Notes: a model not told the origin generated them from the letters alone. A stretch of DNA of 64,000 nucleotides from Desulfobacteraceae bacterium (GCA_011390465.1 JAABSH010000007.1:50641-114640), one strand, 5' to 3'. Positions 46,865-56,554 are shown, counted from the stretch's first letter. Translations and numbers: made by a program.

Positions 46865-49678
46865 TCAGGGCTGCAGTGGCGGGTTTGCCTGGCGCTGGAC
46901 ATCCGATACAATGGCGGCCGGAAGTCTTGATTGGGAATGAATTGCGAATTCTTCCCCGATTTGAGGGGTAATCCTTATCTGGCGGTCACTGGTGGTCATG
47001 GTGATGCACCCGTTTAAATCTGTTCGCAGAATTTTGATATGGCGTTGAGCGTACCGTGCCAGTACCGCCGGGTCCGGAAACCCAAAACGATTTTGAAATC
47101 CTGCTGAAATCACCGTCACTGACGGGTCTATGGCGTTAATAAATGTTTGACTGCTGGAACTTTTGCTGCCGTGATGGGGCGCCAACAGGATATCAAAGCA
47201 GACATCCGGAAAAATCTCAGCATGGGAGGCGATCAGTTCTTTTTCCGCCGGCAGTTCAATATCTCCGGGGAACATGAAGTGATGATTTTTATAGGCGGCC
47301 GCTATCACCATGGAGCTGTTGTTGCCATTCCGCCAGGTTTCGTTTTTGATCAGATCCTCAAAATTTTCCGGCGGATAAAGGATTTGGAAATGGACCCCAT
47401 GGATGGCAAATTTTTTGGGGAAATCACGATACAGGGGGTAATTGATGTGGTTTGCCCGCACTGCATCTGAAAAATGAGGGTTTTCCGCCTCAGAGGTCTC
47501 AATATGAGGGGCATATACCTGTTGTACATTGAAATGCCGCAGGATATAAATCAGGCCGTTTGCATGATCCGCATCAAAATGGGTTAAAAAAACCGTTTCA
47601 ATGGTTGCAATTTTTTTTCGCCATAAAAAAGGGGCCACCACCCGTTCCCCTATGTCAAACACCGTGTTATCCGTATAGCCGCCGCCGTCAATAAGCGCGC
47701 AGGCGCCGTTGGGCATTTCAAGCAGCGCCGCGTTCCCCTGGCCCACGTCCAGAAAAGAAACCCGAACCTCCTTTTTCAAAAATCGCTGATGTATCCAGTA
47801 ACCCCCATCGACAAATAAAAAAGCCGCGGAAACAAGTAGGATCAACAGGGCCTTGCGCTGAAGGGGAAAATACCGTGGGAAAAACCTTGCCCCGATGTCA
47901 GAGCCAGTGGCTTTTTTGATCGCGTTTTTGTTTTTGTTTCTATTCTGCCGGATCTGCCGGTTTGTGCGGGAAAAAATCAAAACCAAAATTGCGCCGGCAA
48001 TGAGGTAAAAACAGATAATTTCCAAAACATTCGGAGTTACGGTTTTGCCTGCCACCCAGGGGATATCGGCAATTTTTTGTATCCAGTCAATGGCAATGGT
48101 TAATATGAAAGCGCATGCCTTCAGCCCCGATTCTGCTGCTGCCGGCCATATGGGCAGCAGCCCCATGACGCAGAAAAGGCCAACAGGGACCACGCCGAAC
48201 CCGATAACCGGAATAAACAGGAGATTTGAAAATATACCGGCAAAGGACATCTGGTTAAAATAATGCAGGGTCAGCGGCGCCGTGCCCAGGATGGCAAGGC
48301 CCGAGACAATTACAAACAGGCCGATGGACCGGATTGTTTTTGTCAGCCGTGATTTAACATACCGATTCTGGTTCTCCGGCTCTTTGTTCCGGGACAGGTG
48401 CGCCATACCGAAAAAAATGGCGATCACCGCTGCAAACGAGAGCTGAAAGGAAATGGAAAATAAAGCCGGCGGATGCAGCGTTAAAATAACAAAGGCCGCA
48501 AGAACAATGGTATTGGCCAGGTCGCTCTCCCGGGCCATGAGAAAAGTGAGCAGAAACACGGTTGCCATGACAACGGCCCGCTGGGTGGAGGGGGACATGC
48601 CGGCAAGGATGCCGTAGCTGATAACGGGCACAAGAGAGAGGACAGCCGCCCCTTTTCGGGTCCAGCCGTGACGCAGAAACACCGGAATCCGGGCCAGCAG
48701 ACGGGTCGTCAGAAAAAAAGCAAAAGAAGCCACAATGCCGATGTGCAGTCCGGAAATGGCCAGTATGTGGCTGATGCCGGCCCGGTTAAAGGCATTGCGA
48801 AGAGTATTGGAAATTTTTGTCCGGTCCCCGAGCAGCAGCGCGTGAAGAATGGCGTTGGCATCCCCCAGTGCATCCCCCGGTGCTGCCGCCGCATCAATAT
48901 GACGGGAAATGCCCTGCCGGGTGTGTGCAAGAATCTGGTGAACACTGTTGCCTGCCGGCTGAACGATAAGATGACGGGCCGAGGTATAACTGTTGCCCCA
49001 GGTTTGCTGGAACCGCATATATTTGCGATAGTCAAATGCGCCCGGGTTGTTAAAATTTCTGAAAGGACGGATTTTGCTGTTGCAAGTGAGGATACTGCCG
49101 GGGACAAGGCCGCCGGCATTGCCGTAAACCGCCATCCGGATTCTGCCGCTTACCCGGACCAGCGGGACGGATGGGTCATTTGGTGTCCGTAGAGCCGCCG
49201 GTTCCGGGGGAGCCGCCGTGTCCAGGGGGGCTGCCGCGTCCAGGGGGGCTGCCGCGTCCGGGGATATTGCCAGTTGATCCAGAAGGCAGACCGTGCGGAA
49301 GCCCTGAAAAATTATCGGCCCGCAGATACGACCGGAAATCCTCCGCTGGGTGCGGCCGTCGGCAAAGACGTCATAATGGTTCTGGCAGGGAGCGGATGCC
49401 GTCCATGGCACCATGGCAATATAGCCCAGGCAGAAAAAGAACACCAGTGGAGAAAATATGGCCGGTTTCTGATGATAAATCCTGAACACCAGTATCCCGC
49501 CGGAGATGGCAGCGCCCGCGACGGCAGCCCAGATCAGCCCTGTCAGAAGCCCTGTTTGATTTTCCGGCAGATTGGCTGCGCAGATGCCTGCGATAAAGGC
49601 GGCCAGCAGCGGCATCAGCGGACGGAAATAAGCCGAATGGGTCTGTTCTTCGTCTTTTTTGACAAAAGCTGCTGCCAT
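46865..49678 (-). CDS. comEC: ComEC/Rec2-type DNA uptake channel protein
   Basis: ComEC carries single-stranded DNA across the inner membrane during natural transformation. The 937-residue protein contains three parts in the usual order: N-terminal membrane segments and an OB-like region, the Competence transmembrane domain (ILAISGLHIGIVASF near residue 300, GMSPSTQRAVVMATVF near 360), and a C-terminal metallo-beta-lactamase-like domain (FLDVGQGNAALLEMP, THFDADHANGL, LLAPHHGSKSSSS). The metal motif HxDxDH is complete. A short hexapeptide repeat rich in Asp/Ala/Pro lies near residues 145-160. It follows murA on the same strand. Whether the organism is transformable is unknown; no other com genes are in the window. 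Confidence 0.93.
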   Translation of the reverse strand: MAAAFVKKDEEQTHSAYFRPLMPLLAAFIAGICAANLPENQTGLLTGLIWAAVAGAAISGGILVFRIYHQKPAIFSPLVFFFCLGYIAMVPWTASAPCQNHYDVFADGRTQRRISGRICGPIIFQGFRTVCLLDQLAISPDAAAPLDAAAPLDTAAPPEPAALRTPNDPSVPLVRVSGRIRMAVYGNAGGLVPGSILTCNSKIRPFRNFNNPGAFDYRKYMRFQQTWGNSYTSARHLIVQPAGNSVHQILAHTRQGISRHIDAAAAPGDALGDANAILHALLLGDRTKISNTLRNAFNRAGISHILAISGLHIGIVASFAFFLTTRLLARIPVFLRHGWTRKGAAVLSLVPVISYGILAGMSPSTQRAVVMATVFLLTFLMARESDLANTIVLAAFVILTLHPPALFSISFQLSFAAVIAIFFGMAHLSRNKEPENQNRYVKSRLTKTIRSIGLFVIVSGLAILGTAPLTLHYFNQMSFAGIFSNLLFIPVIGFGVVPVGLFCVMGLLPIWPAAAESGLKACAFILTIAIDWIQKIADIPWVAGKTVTPNVLEIICFYLIAGAILVLIFSRTNRQIRQNRNKNKNAIKKATGSDIGARFFPRYFPLQRKALLILLVSAAFLFVDGGYWIHQRFLKKEVRVSFLDVGQGNAALLEMPNGACALIDGGGYTDNTVFDIGERVVAPFLWRKKIATIETVFLTHFDADHANGLIYILRHFNVQQVYAPHIETSEAENPHFSDAVRANHINYPLYRDFPKKFAIHGVHFQILYPPENFEDLIKNETWRNGNNSSMVIAAAYKNHHFMFPGDIELPAEKELIASHAEIFPDVCFDILLAPHHGSKSSSSQTFINAIDPSVTVISAGFQNRFGFPDPAVLARYAQRHIKILRTDLNGCITMTTSDRQIRITPQIGEEFAIHSQSRLPAAIVSDVQRQANPPLQP

Positions 49679-49782
49679 TTTCTATTCATCCGGTTTTAAC
49701 GGCCCTTTAAAAAGCTGCTGAGGCCTCTACACCGTGTTTTTGCCGAAATGGTTTTTATAATCCGTCTGCTTTGATGTGGGAT

Positions 49783-51048
49783 TTAAGGTTTTGTTTGAGC
49801 CGGAACCCGCTTGATGGCGGCCCCAAGAAGGGCTAGTTTTTTTTCCAGAAATTCATATCCCCGGTCCAGGTGGTACACCCGGCTGACCGTGGTGGTGCCA
49901 CTGGCAGCCAGCCCGGCAAGGATCAGCGAAGCGCTGGCCCGCAGGTCAGTGGCCATTACCGGTGCGCCGGAAAGCGATTTAACCCCTTTGATCATGGCAT
50001 GGCTGCCGGAGATGGTAATATCCGCGCCCATGCGGCGGAGCTCGCTTACATGAATAAAGCGGTTTTCAAAAATGGTTTCCGAAATAACGGAAAAACCCTT
50101 AGCAACAGACAAAAGTACCATGAATTGCGCCTGCATGTCCGTGGGAAATCCGGGATAAGGCATGGTTTTGATGTCAATGCTGTTGATGGGGCCGTTGCCT
50201 TTGACAGTGAGGGATGTGGCATCCGCGGTGACCGTGGCCCCGGTTTTTTCCAGTTTATGCACAATGGCTTTCAGGTGCAGGGGATCGCAGTCTTTGATGT
50301 GAACGTTTCCCCGGGTCAGGGCCGCGGCCACCATGAGGGTGCCGGCTTCAATGCGGTCCGGAATGATGGCCGTGTCCACCGGAAAAAGGTGTTTTACGCC
50401 CTTGATGGTGATAACGGCGGTTCCCGCACCGCTGATGTCCGCGCCCATCTGGTTTAATACATCTGCCAGGGCGATGATTTCCGGTTCCCGGGCCGCATTG
50501 CGCAAAACCGTGGTGCCGATAGCCAGGGTGGCGGCCATCATGAGATTTTCCGTGCCCGTGACCGTGGGGATATCAAAATAAATTTCCGCCCCTGTGAGCT
50601 GGTCGCAGGCGGCCTCGACATATCCGTGTTCAAGAGCGATATCCGCTCCCAGGAGTTCCAGCCCGTTCAGATGCAGATCAATGGGCCGTGCCCCGATGGC
50701 GCATCCGCCGGGCAGGGAAACTTTGGCTTTTTTCATGCGGGCCAGCAGGGGCCCCAGCACCAGGATCGAGGCCCGCATTTTGCGGACCTGCTCATAGGGG
50801 GCTTCATAATGGTTCAGTCCGGCGGTGTCGATGTGCACTTCCCCGTCGCCTGTCTGAACATCCGCGCCCATGGTGGCAAGCAGTTCTTTGATGCTGTCGA
50901 TATCCCGAAGGTCGGGCACATTCTGAAACCGGAATTTTCCCCCGGTCAAAAGCGTTGCCGCCAGAATGGGCAGGGCTGCGTTCTTGGCGCCGCCAACGGT
51001 TACTTCGCCGGACAGGGCTTTTCCGCCTTTGATAATTATTTCATCCAC
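49783..51048 (-). CDS. murA: UDP-N-acetylglucosamine 1-carboxyvinyltransferase
   Basis: MurA adds enolpyruvate to UDP-GlcNAc, the first committed step of peptidoglycan synthesis. The 421-residue protein shows [15 protein letters not shown] near residue 20, the catalytic loop [13 protein letters not shown] with Cys116 (fosfomycin target), [22 protein letters not shown] near 190, and [32 protein letters not shown] blocks near the end. Cys rather than Asp at the active site predicts fosfomycin sensitivity of this enzyme. ATG 51048 is chosen as the only start giving the family N-terminus ([16 protein letters not shown]). It lies downstream of the qrc operon terminator. Confidence 0.97.
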   Translation of the reverse strand: MDEIIIKGGKALSGEVTVGGAKNAALPILAATLLTGGKFRFQNVPDLRDIDSIKELLATMGADVQTGDGEVHIDTAGLNHYEAPYEQVRKMRASILVLGPLLARMKKAKVSLPGGCAIGARPIDLHLNGLELLGADIALEHGYVEAACDQLTGAEIYFDIPTVTGTENLMMAATLAIGTTVLRNAAREPEIIALADVLNQMGADISGAGTAVITIKGVKHLFPVDTAIIPDRIEAGTLMVAAALTRGNVHIKDCDPLHLKAIVHKLEKTGATVTADATSLTVKGNGPINSIDIKTMPYPGFPTDMQAQFMVLLSVAKGFSVISETIFENRFIHVSELRRMGADITISGSHAMIKGVKSLSGAPVMATDLRASASLILAGLAASGTTTVSRVYHLDRGYEFLEKKLALLGAAIKRVPAQTKP

Positions 51049-51105
51049 TATATACTCGCTTTGGCTGCCAGGCGGCAGGACTTTTTCAGTTCATTATGAA
51101 ATAGA

Positions 51106-51153
51106 AAACCGCCGCAGTAAATGACAATACTGTGTCATTTACCACGGCGGTGT
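51106..51153 (-). terminator. Terminator of the qrc operon
   Basis: ACCGCCG (51108-51114) pairs with CGGCGGT (51145-51151), and GTAAATGACA (51117-51126) with TGTCATTTAC (51133-51142); a CA/CA mismatch separates the stems and the loop is ATACTG. Read on the minus strand it ends in TTTTCTATTT, about 50 bases after the last qrc-linked gene. Confidence 0.75.
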
Positions 51154-51202
51154 TTAATTTTTCAACGGGTTATTAGATCGGCGTATTTTTTTTGCCTGAC
51201 GG

Positions 51203-51382
51203 CTAATGATGGCTGTGGTCATGATTGTCGTCATGGCCCCCATGTCCGCCGGAGATATCAAACAGGGATTTAACAATGGCAAAGGTCATGCCGGCGCCGA
51301 TAATGGACAGAGCGTACCACAAGCCCCCCATAAACACCAGATGCGAAATATCCCAGGACCATTCAAAACAAAACGGAAACAT
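51203..51382 (-). CDS. Small single-pass membrane protein with histidine-rich tail, last gene of the qrc operon
   Basis: This 59-residue protein starts at an ATG at 51382, right after AAGGAGGACAGC, the strongest ribosome-binding site of the operon, and 17 bases after the qrcD stop. It reads MFPFCFEWSWDISHLVFMGG first, then one hydrophobic helix at about residues 16-40 (LVFMGGLWYALSIIGAG..FAIV), and ends in a polar tail with seven His (GGHGGHDDNHDHSHH). The position, spacing and terminator downstream show that it belongs to the operon. It is too short for most gene callers. I do not recognise a named family. It may be an extra subunit or assembly factor of the Qrc complex, or it may bind metal or haem. 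Confidence 0.8.
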   Translation of the reverse strand: MFPFCFEWSWDISHLVFMGGLWYALSIIGAGMTFAIVKSLFDISGGHGGHDDNHDHSHH

Positions 51383-51399
51383 GCTGTCCTCCTTACCGA

Positions 51400-52638
51400 T
51401 TATTTAACGGGGTTTAATTCTTTTTCTTGCGGAAATACCGGCAGATACCGGTGCGCCAGGGATATCACAATCAGGCCGTATGCCACCGGCAGAACCGTTG
51501 TGGCCACTTCCTGCCAGCTGGGAAGATAGGTATACCAGTCGTTAAATGAAAAGACCGGCACTGCCATCACTTGAAGCACCATTACCCAGCGGTTCAGGGA
51601 AACGCCGATCACTGCCAGCACAATGGCGGTGTTCAGTAAAAATGCATTTTCCCGGCCCCGTTTGGTGATGAGAATCAGGCCCGGGATAAATCCGCACAAA
51701 ACGATTTCCGCAAACAAAAGCCCGATGTTGTAAGTGGGGCTGGCGTAAAAATCCATCAGGGTGAATCCGGCGTTGGGTGCCGTGACCATGGCCCAGTAAA
51801 GGGTGTCAGCGGTTTTGGCAATGATATAGGTGAGAAGCATCCAGCCGGAAATTTTGGCCAGAAGGTGGATGACATTGTCTTTGACCAGTTTTTTGCGGGT
51901 AATTTTTTCCGTGATTTTGGTGACCAGAATGGTAAAGCAGGGGCCGCAGGCCGCCGCGGACCAGGTAAACAGAAAAAAGGTGAACGGCCAGATAAAAATG
52001 TGTTCCCGATAGGCAAACGGACGGCCGAACAGCACACCGGCCACCCCGCCCAGGGATCCCTGATGAAAAAAGGACAGAAAAACGCCGGTGGCCGCAAAAA
52101 TCGCCATGATGCCGTGCATGTTGTGGCTCAAGTGATGCAGAAACGGCTTTCTTTCCAGTTTCGGATTTTCAAGAATCAGCGGGATAAATTCAATGGTCAG
52201 AACGGCAAAGTAGCAGGACAGACAGAATGCCACTTCCGTGAGCATGGAATGCACATTGGCATGCCAGAAAATAAACCATCCCCGCAGGGGCTGGCCGATG
52301 TCAATGGCCAGAATCAACAAGGCCGAGCTGTAGCAGATAAAACCGATGATCACGGCATAGTTGATAATGTTTTTCAGCTCATCCTTGCCCACGATATAGG
52401 TTAAAAAACCGGAGAAAAAGGCGCCGCCGCCCAGGGCGATGACGGCCAGATCCGCCCAGATCCAGAGCGCAAAACCATACGCATCGTTCATGTTGGTCTG
52501 ATTCAGGCCTTTGAACCAGCACAGGAACATGGCATATACGCCCCAGAGGAGAACAGCCGTTACACCGGCCATCCAGAGAGAAAATTGCCATTTTGAGCAT
52601 CGTTTAACACCCGCGTGAATCAATGGTGTCTCGTTCAT
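51400..52638 (-). CDS. qrcD: Qrc complex NrfD-type integral membrane subunit
   Basis: QrcD is the quinone-reactive membrane subunit of the menaquinone reductase complex of sulfate reducers. The 412-residue protein has about ten membrane helices and belongs to the NrfD/PsrC family; visible parts are WMAGVTAVLLWGVYAMFLCW near residue 23, ALGGGAFFSGFLTYIVGKDEL near 73, WFIFWHANVHSMLTEVAFCLSCYFAVL near 125 and HQGSLGGVAGVLFGRPFAYREHIFIWP near 195. ATG 52638 follows AAGGAGC. It lies 21 bases after qrcC and is followed by the small His-tailed protein. The assignment rests on family plus operon order A-B-C-D. Confidence 0.88.
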   Translation of the reverse strand: MNETPLIHAGVKRCSKWQFSLWMAGVTAVLLWGVYAMFLCWFKGLNQTNMNDAYGFALWIWADLAVIALGGGAFFSGFLTYIVGKDELKNIINYAVIIGFICYSSALLILAIDIGQPLRGWFIFWHANVHSMLTEVAFCLSCYFAVLTIEFIPLILENPKLERKPFLHHLSHNMHGIMAIFAATGVFLSFFHQGSLGGVAGVLFGRPFAYREHIFIWPFTFFLFTWSAAACGPCFTILVTKITEKITRKKLVKDNVIHLLAKISGWMLLTYIIAKTADTLYWAMVTAPNAGFTLMDFYASPTYNIGLLFAEIVLCGFIPGLILITKRGRENAFLLNTAIVLAVIGVSLNRWVMVLQVMAVPVFSFNDWYTYLPSWQEVATTVLPVAYGLIVISLAHRYLPVFPQEKELNPVK

Positions 52639-52659
52639 CTAATTGCTCCTTGCTATTGT

Positions 52660-53469
52660 TTAATGGTGTTCTTTAACCTTGGTGATATTTCCCGGTTCTT
52701 CATGGGCCAGGTAATTGTCCCCGGCCCGCCGGACCCAGTTTTTGCTCGTCAGGTAATACACTTTGGGATTGGTCTGGAGGCGTTCCAGCAGCCGGAAGGC
52801 CCGGGGGTCGTTTTTCAGCTTGTAGACGGCATGGTCTTTGTTGTTCAGATCGCCAAAGGTAATGGCACCCACCGGGCAAGCCTGGGTGCAGGCGGTCTGA
52901 TATTCCTGCTCTTCCAGTTTCTGTCTTTTTTCCAGATACGCCTTTTCCCGGGCCAGCTGATAGCGGTGAAAGCAGAAGGAACATTTTTCCACCACGCCGC
53001 GCATGCGCGGGGAGACATTCGGACTCAGGTATTTTTCGGTATCCGCCGGCCATTTGGGATCCCACCAGTTGAATTTGCGGGCATGATACGGACAGGCGGC
53101 CATGCAGTAACGGCAGCCGAAGCACCGGGTATAAATCTGGCTCACAATGCCGGTATCGTAATCATAATCTGTAGCCACGGCCGGGCATACCGATACGCAC
53201 GGGGAATGGCCGTGTTTGCCGATGCCGTCGCACTGCATGCAGGGCATGGGCAGATAGCAGATTTCCGTGTCCGGATACGGTTTGTTGTTGGTCAGTTTAT
53301 AAACCCGGATCCAGTTGATGCTGTCCAGCTTATTGGTTTCATCCGTTTTGAACGGGACATTGTTTTCCGAATAACAGGCGACCATGCAGGCACCGCACCC
53401 GGTGCACTTGTCCAGGTCAATGACCATCCCGTATCTTTTTGCGTTGGTATGACTATTTTGTTCTTTCAT
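52660..53469 (-). CDS. qrcC: Qrc complex iron-sulfur subunit
   Basis: QrcC passes electrons from the QrcAB side towards QrcD. The 269 residues contain four Cys-rich groups fit for four [4Fe-4S] clusters: DLDKCTGCGACMVACYSEN at residue 19, CMQCDGIGKHGHSPCVSVCP near 90, RCFGCRYCMAACPYHARKF near 130, and CSFCFHRY with CTQACPVGAITFGD near 172-210. This DmsB/PsrB-like pattern is the usual one for such complexes. There is no own export signal, so it probably travels with the Tat-exported QrcB. ATG 53469 follows CGAGG. It sits between qrcB and qrcD. Confidence 0.9.
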   Translation of the reverse strand: MKEQNSHTNAKRYGMVIDLDKCTGCGACMVACYSENNVPFKTDETNKLDSINWIRVYKLTNNKPYPDTEICYLPMPCMQCDGIGKHGHSPCVSVCPAVATDYDYDTGIVSQIYTRCFGCRYCMAACPYHARKFNWWDPKWPADTEKYLSPNVSPRMRGVVEKCSFCFHRYQLAREKAYLEKRQKLEEQEYQTACTQACPVGAITFGDLNNKDHAVYKLKNDPRAFRLLERLQTNPKVYYLTSKNWVRRAGDNYLAHEEPGNITKVKEHH

Positions 53470-53526
53470 GAAAACCTCGTCGTTAGAGTAAAATCATATG
53501 GTTGGCACGACTTTAAGATCTCACGC

Positions 53527-55815
53527 CTATATTCGGGTTATGGTGGCCCGGATGCCCCATGCCGTGTTCAGGCCGGAGTCCGGGTCCGCAATGGCACCGA
53601 TCAGCTGGTTCACATTGGTTCCCTTGTTCGCCAGATAGTCGCTGTAGGCAGTATGACCCAACCCCCGGGGCATGGCAATAAGGCCGGGCATGATACCGTC
53701 ATAAAAGTAGAGCTGGACAGTGGCCTCGCCTCTGGGCGTGGTCAGTTTGACGCTGTCCCCGTCTTTTAAGCCCAGTTTCCGGGCCGTGGCCGGGTTGATT
53801 TCCACCACCGAGGTTTGATGCAGAAGCACATTGGCGTCCACGGTTTTGGTCATAAACGGCGCGTTTGCCACATCCCCGCCGGCCAGCCGGATAGAATCAA
53901 AAGGCATCAGCACCAGATCAAACCGCTGAGGGTCGCCTTCAATGGGAACCGGCGTAAATGCGGGCAGGGGGGGTATGGTTTTTTGGCCGCTGACCCGGGC
54001 GGTGGGATAAAATTCAAATTTGCCCGAAGCGGTGTTGAACACATAGTTAAGGGGTTCGGGCAGATCATGGGAAATTTCCACCCAGCCTTTTTTGTTCAGG
54101 GTGCGCCAGTGGTCTTTCAGTGTGGCCTTGAGAAAGGTCTCATAATCTTTCCACGGAAACGCGCTTTTGACAAATCCCCCCAGATTCCGGGCGATCTGGA
54201 TAAAGGTGTCGCCCACATGGTGTGTTTCGTAGACCGGTTTTACAACGGGTTTGGCAAGACTGATCACCTGACGGGAGATGCCGACGGCCGCCGGCACTTC
54301 CTGAAGCCGTTCCAGCGGGGTATGATCCGGCAGAATGTAATCCGCATAACTGGCGGTTTCATCCATAAAGGGCGAAAAACTGGCAATAAACGGAATCCGG
54401 TCAAAGGCCTTTTTCGCCGCTGCCGTGTCGGGCATGGTGTACAGCGGATTGGCACCGGTGACCAGAAGGGCCTGGATGGGAGCATCGCCGGATGCCGCGA
54501 CCAGGGTTTCCGGCAGCCGGTTCAGCAGATACCGGGTGTTGGGGAAATCGTCGCTGCCGGCGCCGTCGATGCGCGGCTGCTGCATGCCTTTGGAGGCGGT
54601 TTCATCAATTTTGATTTCCGGCCATTTGGCATAATCAAAATCAGACAGGACAGAGACGCCCCCTTTTTTGTTAATGTTGCCGGCTATGGCATTTAAAAGC
54701 AGTACGGCAAGGCTTTCATCAATGCTTCCCGGCAAAAGTCCCTGTCCCCGGCCGCTGACGGCGATGGGGGCGGCGGCTTTTGCAAATTTCCGGGCAAGCT
54801 TTGGGATCTCTGCTTCTTTAATACCGGTAATCCGGGCCACTTTTGCCGGAGGGTAATCGTTGATGGCAGTGGCAAACCCCTTATGGGCGGTGCCGTTATC
54901 ATCGGTCCAGTCATTGAATCCGAACGCAAAATTTTCAATAAACTGCCTGTCGTAGAGCGATTCTTTGACCATGACATGGGCCAGGCCAAGGGCCAGGGCG
55001 GTTTCCGTGCCCGGGGTGATGCTGATCCACTGGTTGGCGCGTGCGGCGGTATCCGACAGCCGGGGTTCAATCTGGACAAGGGTTTTGGCGGATTTTCCCG
55101 CGCCGTAGAGGTTGAGCATGCGGCCGGTTCCGCCCCATCCTTCCAGAATGCCGGCACCAAAGCTTAAGATAAAATCCGCGTTTTCAATATCAAACACCGG
55201 CGATCCCTGTCGGCCCTGGGTAAGGTAAATGGCCTGCTCCATGGCGTCTTTGGCCGTGGCGGTACACAGGAAGTTCGGAGACCCATAAGCGGTCATGAAT
55301 CGGCCGATAAGGTTGGGAATGGTGCCCTGGTCAGAACCGGAAATGCAGGCCACGGTGTCGGGCCGGCCATTGGACCGGAGTTCCGCGAGTTTCCCGGAAA
55401 CTGCTGTCAGCGCTTCATCCCAGGTGATTTTTTGCCATTTGCCTTCGCCTCTTTTGCCCTCTCTTTTCAGCGGCGTGGTGACCCGGGCAGGGCCGTAAAG
55501 ATACTGCAGGGCGGAAAATCCTCTGGGGCAGAGGCTGCCCTTGTTTACGGGATGGTCCTTGTCTCCTTCAATTTTTATGGGGCGACCCCCCGCCAGCCGG
55601 ACGTCAATGCCGCATCCGCCCGGGCAAAGGGTGCAGACGGAGTGTTTGTAAGTAATGGCGCCGTCCTGGGGAACCGGCGTCCATGGCCAGTTCTGGGTCC
55701 AGATGGAGATATCGTCCATTAATTTCCAGGGAGCCGGTGTCAACATGGAGCCGGCAGCGCCTCCGAGCACGACAGCCGTTGTGTATGAGAGAAAACTTCT
55801 TCGATCTATTTTCAT
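53527..55815 (-). CDS. qrcB: Qrc complex molybdopterin-oxidoreductase-like subunit
   Basis: The 762-residue protein belongs to the DMSO-reductase superfamily. It starts with a Tat signal (DRRSFLSYTTAVVLGGAAG, twin Arg5-Arg6), so it is exported folded to the periplasm. A [4Fe-4S] site follows with Cys61, Cys64, Cys68 and Cys96. Later blocks are typical of the superfamily (GSDQGTIPNLIGRF, LLLNAIAGNINKKGG, LVTGANPLYTMPD, VEINPATARKLGLKDGDSVKL). In the characterised Desulfovibrio Qrc the homologous subunit lacks molybdenum cofactor and acts structurally or as an electron relay; I cannot tell from sequence whether that holds here. ATG 55815 follows GCGAGGATG. It is preceded by qrcA and followed by qrcC. 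Confidence 0.9.
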   Translation of the reverse strand: MKIDRRSFLSYTTAVVLGGAAGSMLTPAPWKLMDDISIWTQNWPWTPVPQDGAITYKHSVCTLCPGGCGIDVRLAGGRPIKIEGDKDHPVNKGSLCPRGFSALQYLYGPARVTTPLKREGKRGEGKWQKITWDEALTAVSGKLAELRSNGRPDTVACISGSDQGTIPNLIGRFMTAYGSPNFLCTATAKDAMEQAIYLTQGRQGSPVFDIENADFILSFGAGILEGWGGTGRMLNLYGAGKSAKTLVQIEPRLSDTAARANQWISITPGTETALALGLAHVMVKESLYDRQFIENFAFGFNDWTDDNGTAHKGFATAINDYPPAKVARITGIKEAEIPKLARKFAKAAAPIAVSGRGQGLLPGSIDESLAVLLLNAIAGNINKKGGVSVLSDFDYAKWPEIKIDETASKGMQQPRIDGAGSDDFPNTRYLLNRLPETLVAASGDAPIQALLVTGANPLYTMPDTAAAKKAFDRIPFIASFSPFMDETASYADYILPDHTPLERLQEVPAAVGISRQVISLAKPVVKPVYETHHVGDTFIQIARNLGGFVKSAFPWKDYETFLKATLKDHWRTLNKKGWVEISHDLPEPLNYVFNTASGKFEFYPTARVSGQKTIPPLPAFTPVPIEGDPQRFDLVLMPFDSIRLAGGDVANAPFMTKTVDANVLLHQTSVVEINPATARKLGLKDGDSVKLTTPRGEATVQLYFYDGIMPGLIAMPRGLGHTAYSDYLANKGTNVNQLIGAIADPDSGLNTAWGIRATITRI

Positions 55816-55879
55816 GGAATCATCCTCGCAGCTATTTCAAAAACGATTTAAACCCATTGTTGGTTGTTTTCGGCAGAAT

Positions 55880-56554
55880 TTATTTGTGGCATTGGAAACA
55901 GGCCCCTTTGTGGCCGGTTTCCTCCAGGTGACATTTGGCGCAGTCATTCATTTTCATGGGCCTGGGCTCACCGGGTTCGGGGCTGCCGAGACGGGAAATG
56001 CTGTGGCCCCAGATATCCCTGCTGTAGCCGGTCAGGCGGTTTTCTTCATATGTGCGGGTGTGCTCTGATGTGCCGATATTGCCATGGCAGGATTCACAGG
56101 ACATATCCGCGCCGATAACGTGGGCCGCATGGGAAAAGAAAACACAGTCCGGCTGTTTGGAATGGTTCAGCCAGGGGACTTCGATGCCCGGCTGGACGTA
56201 TTCTTCAACGAATTTGACTTCTTCGGGGTCGCCGGTCATGACATCCATATGACAGTCCACGCAGCTGTTCAGGTCCGGCATGCCGGCAAAGGTGCCGTCT
56301 TCGCGAAAGTAGTGGCAGGAATTGCATCCGTCGTAAACAACGCTTAAATGAACGGCATGGTTGAAATCAATGGGCTGTTCTTTTTTGGAATAGAGCAGAT
56401 CCGGGAACAGAATCCAGCCGGCAAGCAGGCTTCCCACAAAACCGATCATGAAAAACATGAAAACCGCCCATCCGGATGATTTGGAAGCGGGGCTGTCTTT
56501 TGCTTCAGGGGCAGCCTCTGATGAAACAGTTTGATTTTTGTCTGTGCTACTCAT
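55880..56554 (-). CDS. qrcA: Qrc complex multihaem cytochrome c subunit
   Basis: QrcA accepts electrons from periplasmic type I cytochrome c3 and passes them into the Qrc complex. The 224-residue protein has a membrane anchor at residues 29-50 and five CxxCH haem sites, with the His at 81, 102, 157, 209 and 223. Between the second and third lies a single-Cys segment, Cys137-VFFSH, in the place where a sixth haem could bind through one Cys. ATG 56554 is chosen because GGAGTTTAC precedes it; a TTG five codons earlier is also open. It is the first gene of the operon, about 115 bases after a consensus-like promoter. Confidence 0.88.
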   Translation of the reverse strand: MSSTDKNQTVSSEAAPEAKDSPASKSSGWAVFMFFMIGFVGSLLAGWILFPDLLYSKKEQPIDFNHAVHLSVVYDGCNSCHYFREDGTFAGMPDLNSCVDCHMDVMTGDPEEVKFVEEYVQPGIEVPWLNHSKQPDCVFFSHAAHVIGADMSCESCHGNIGTSEHTRTYEENRLTGYSRDIWGHSISRLGSPEPGEPRPMKMNDCAKCHLEETGHKGACFQCHK

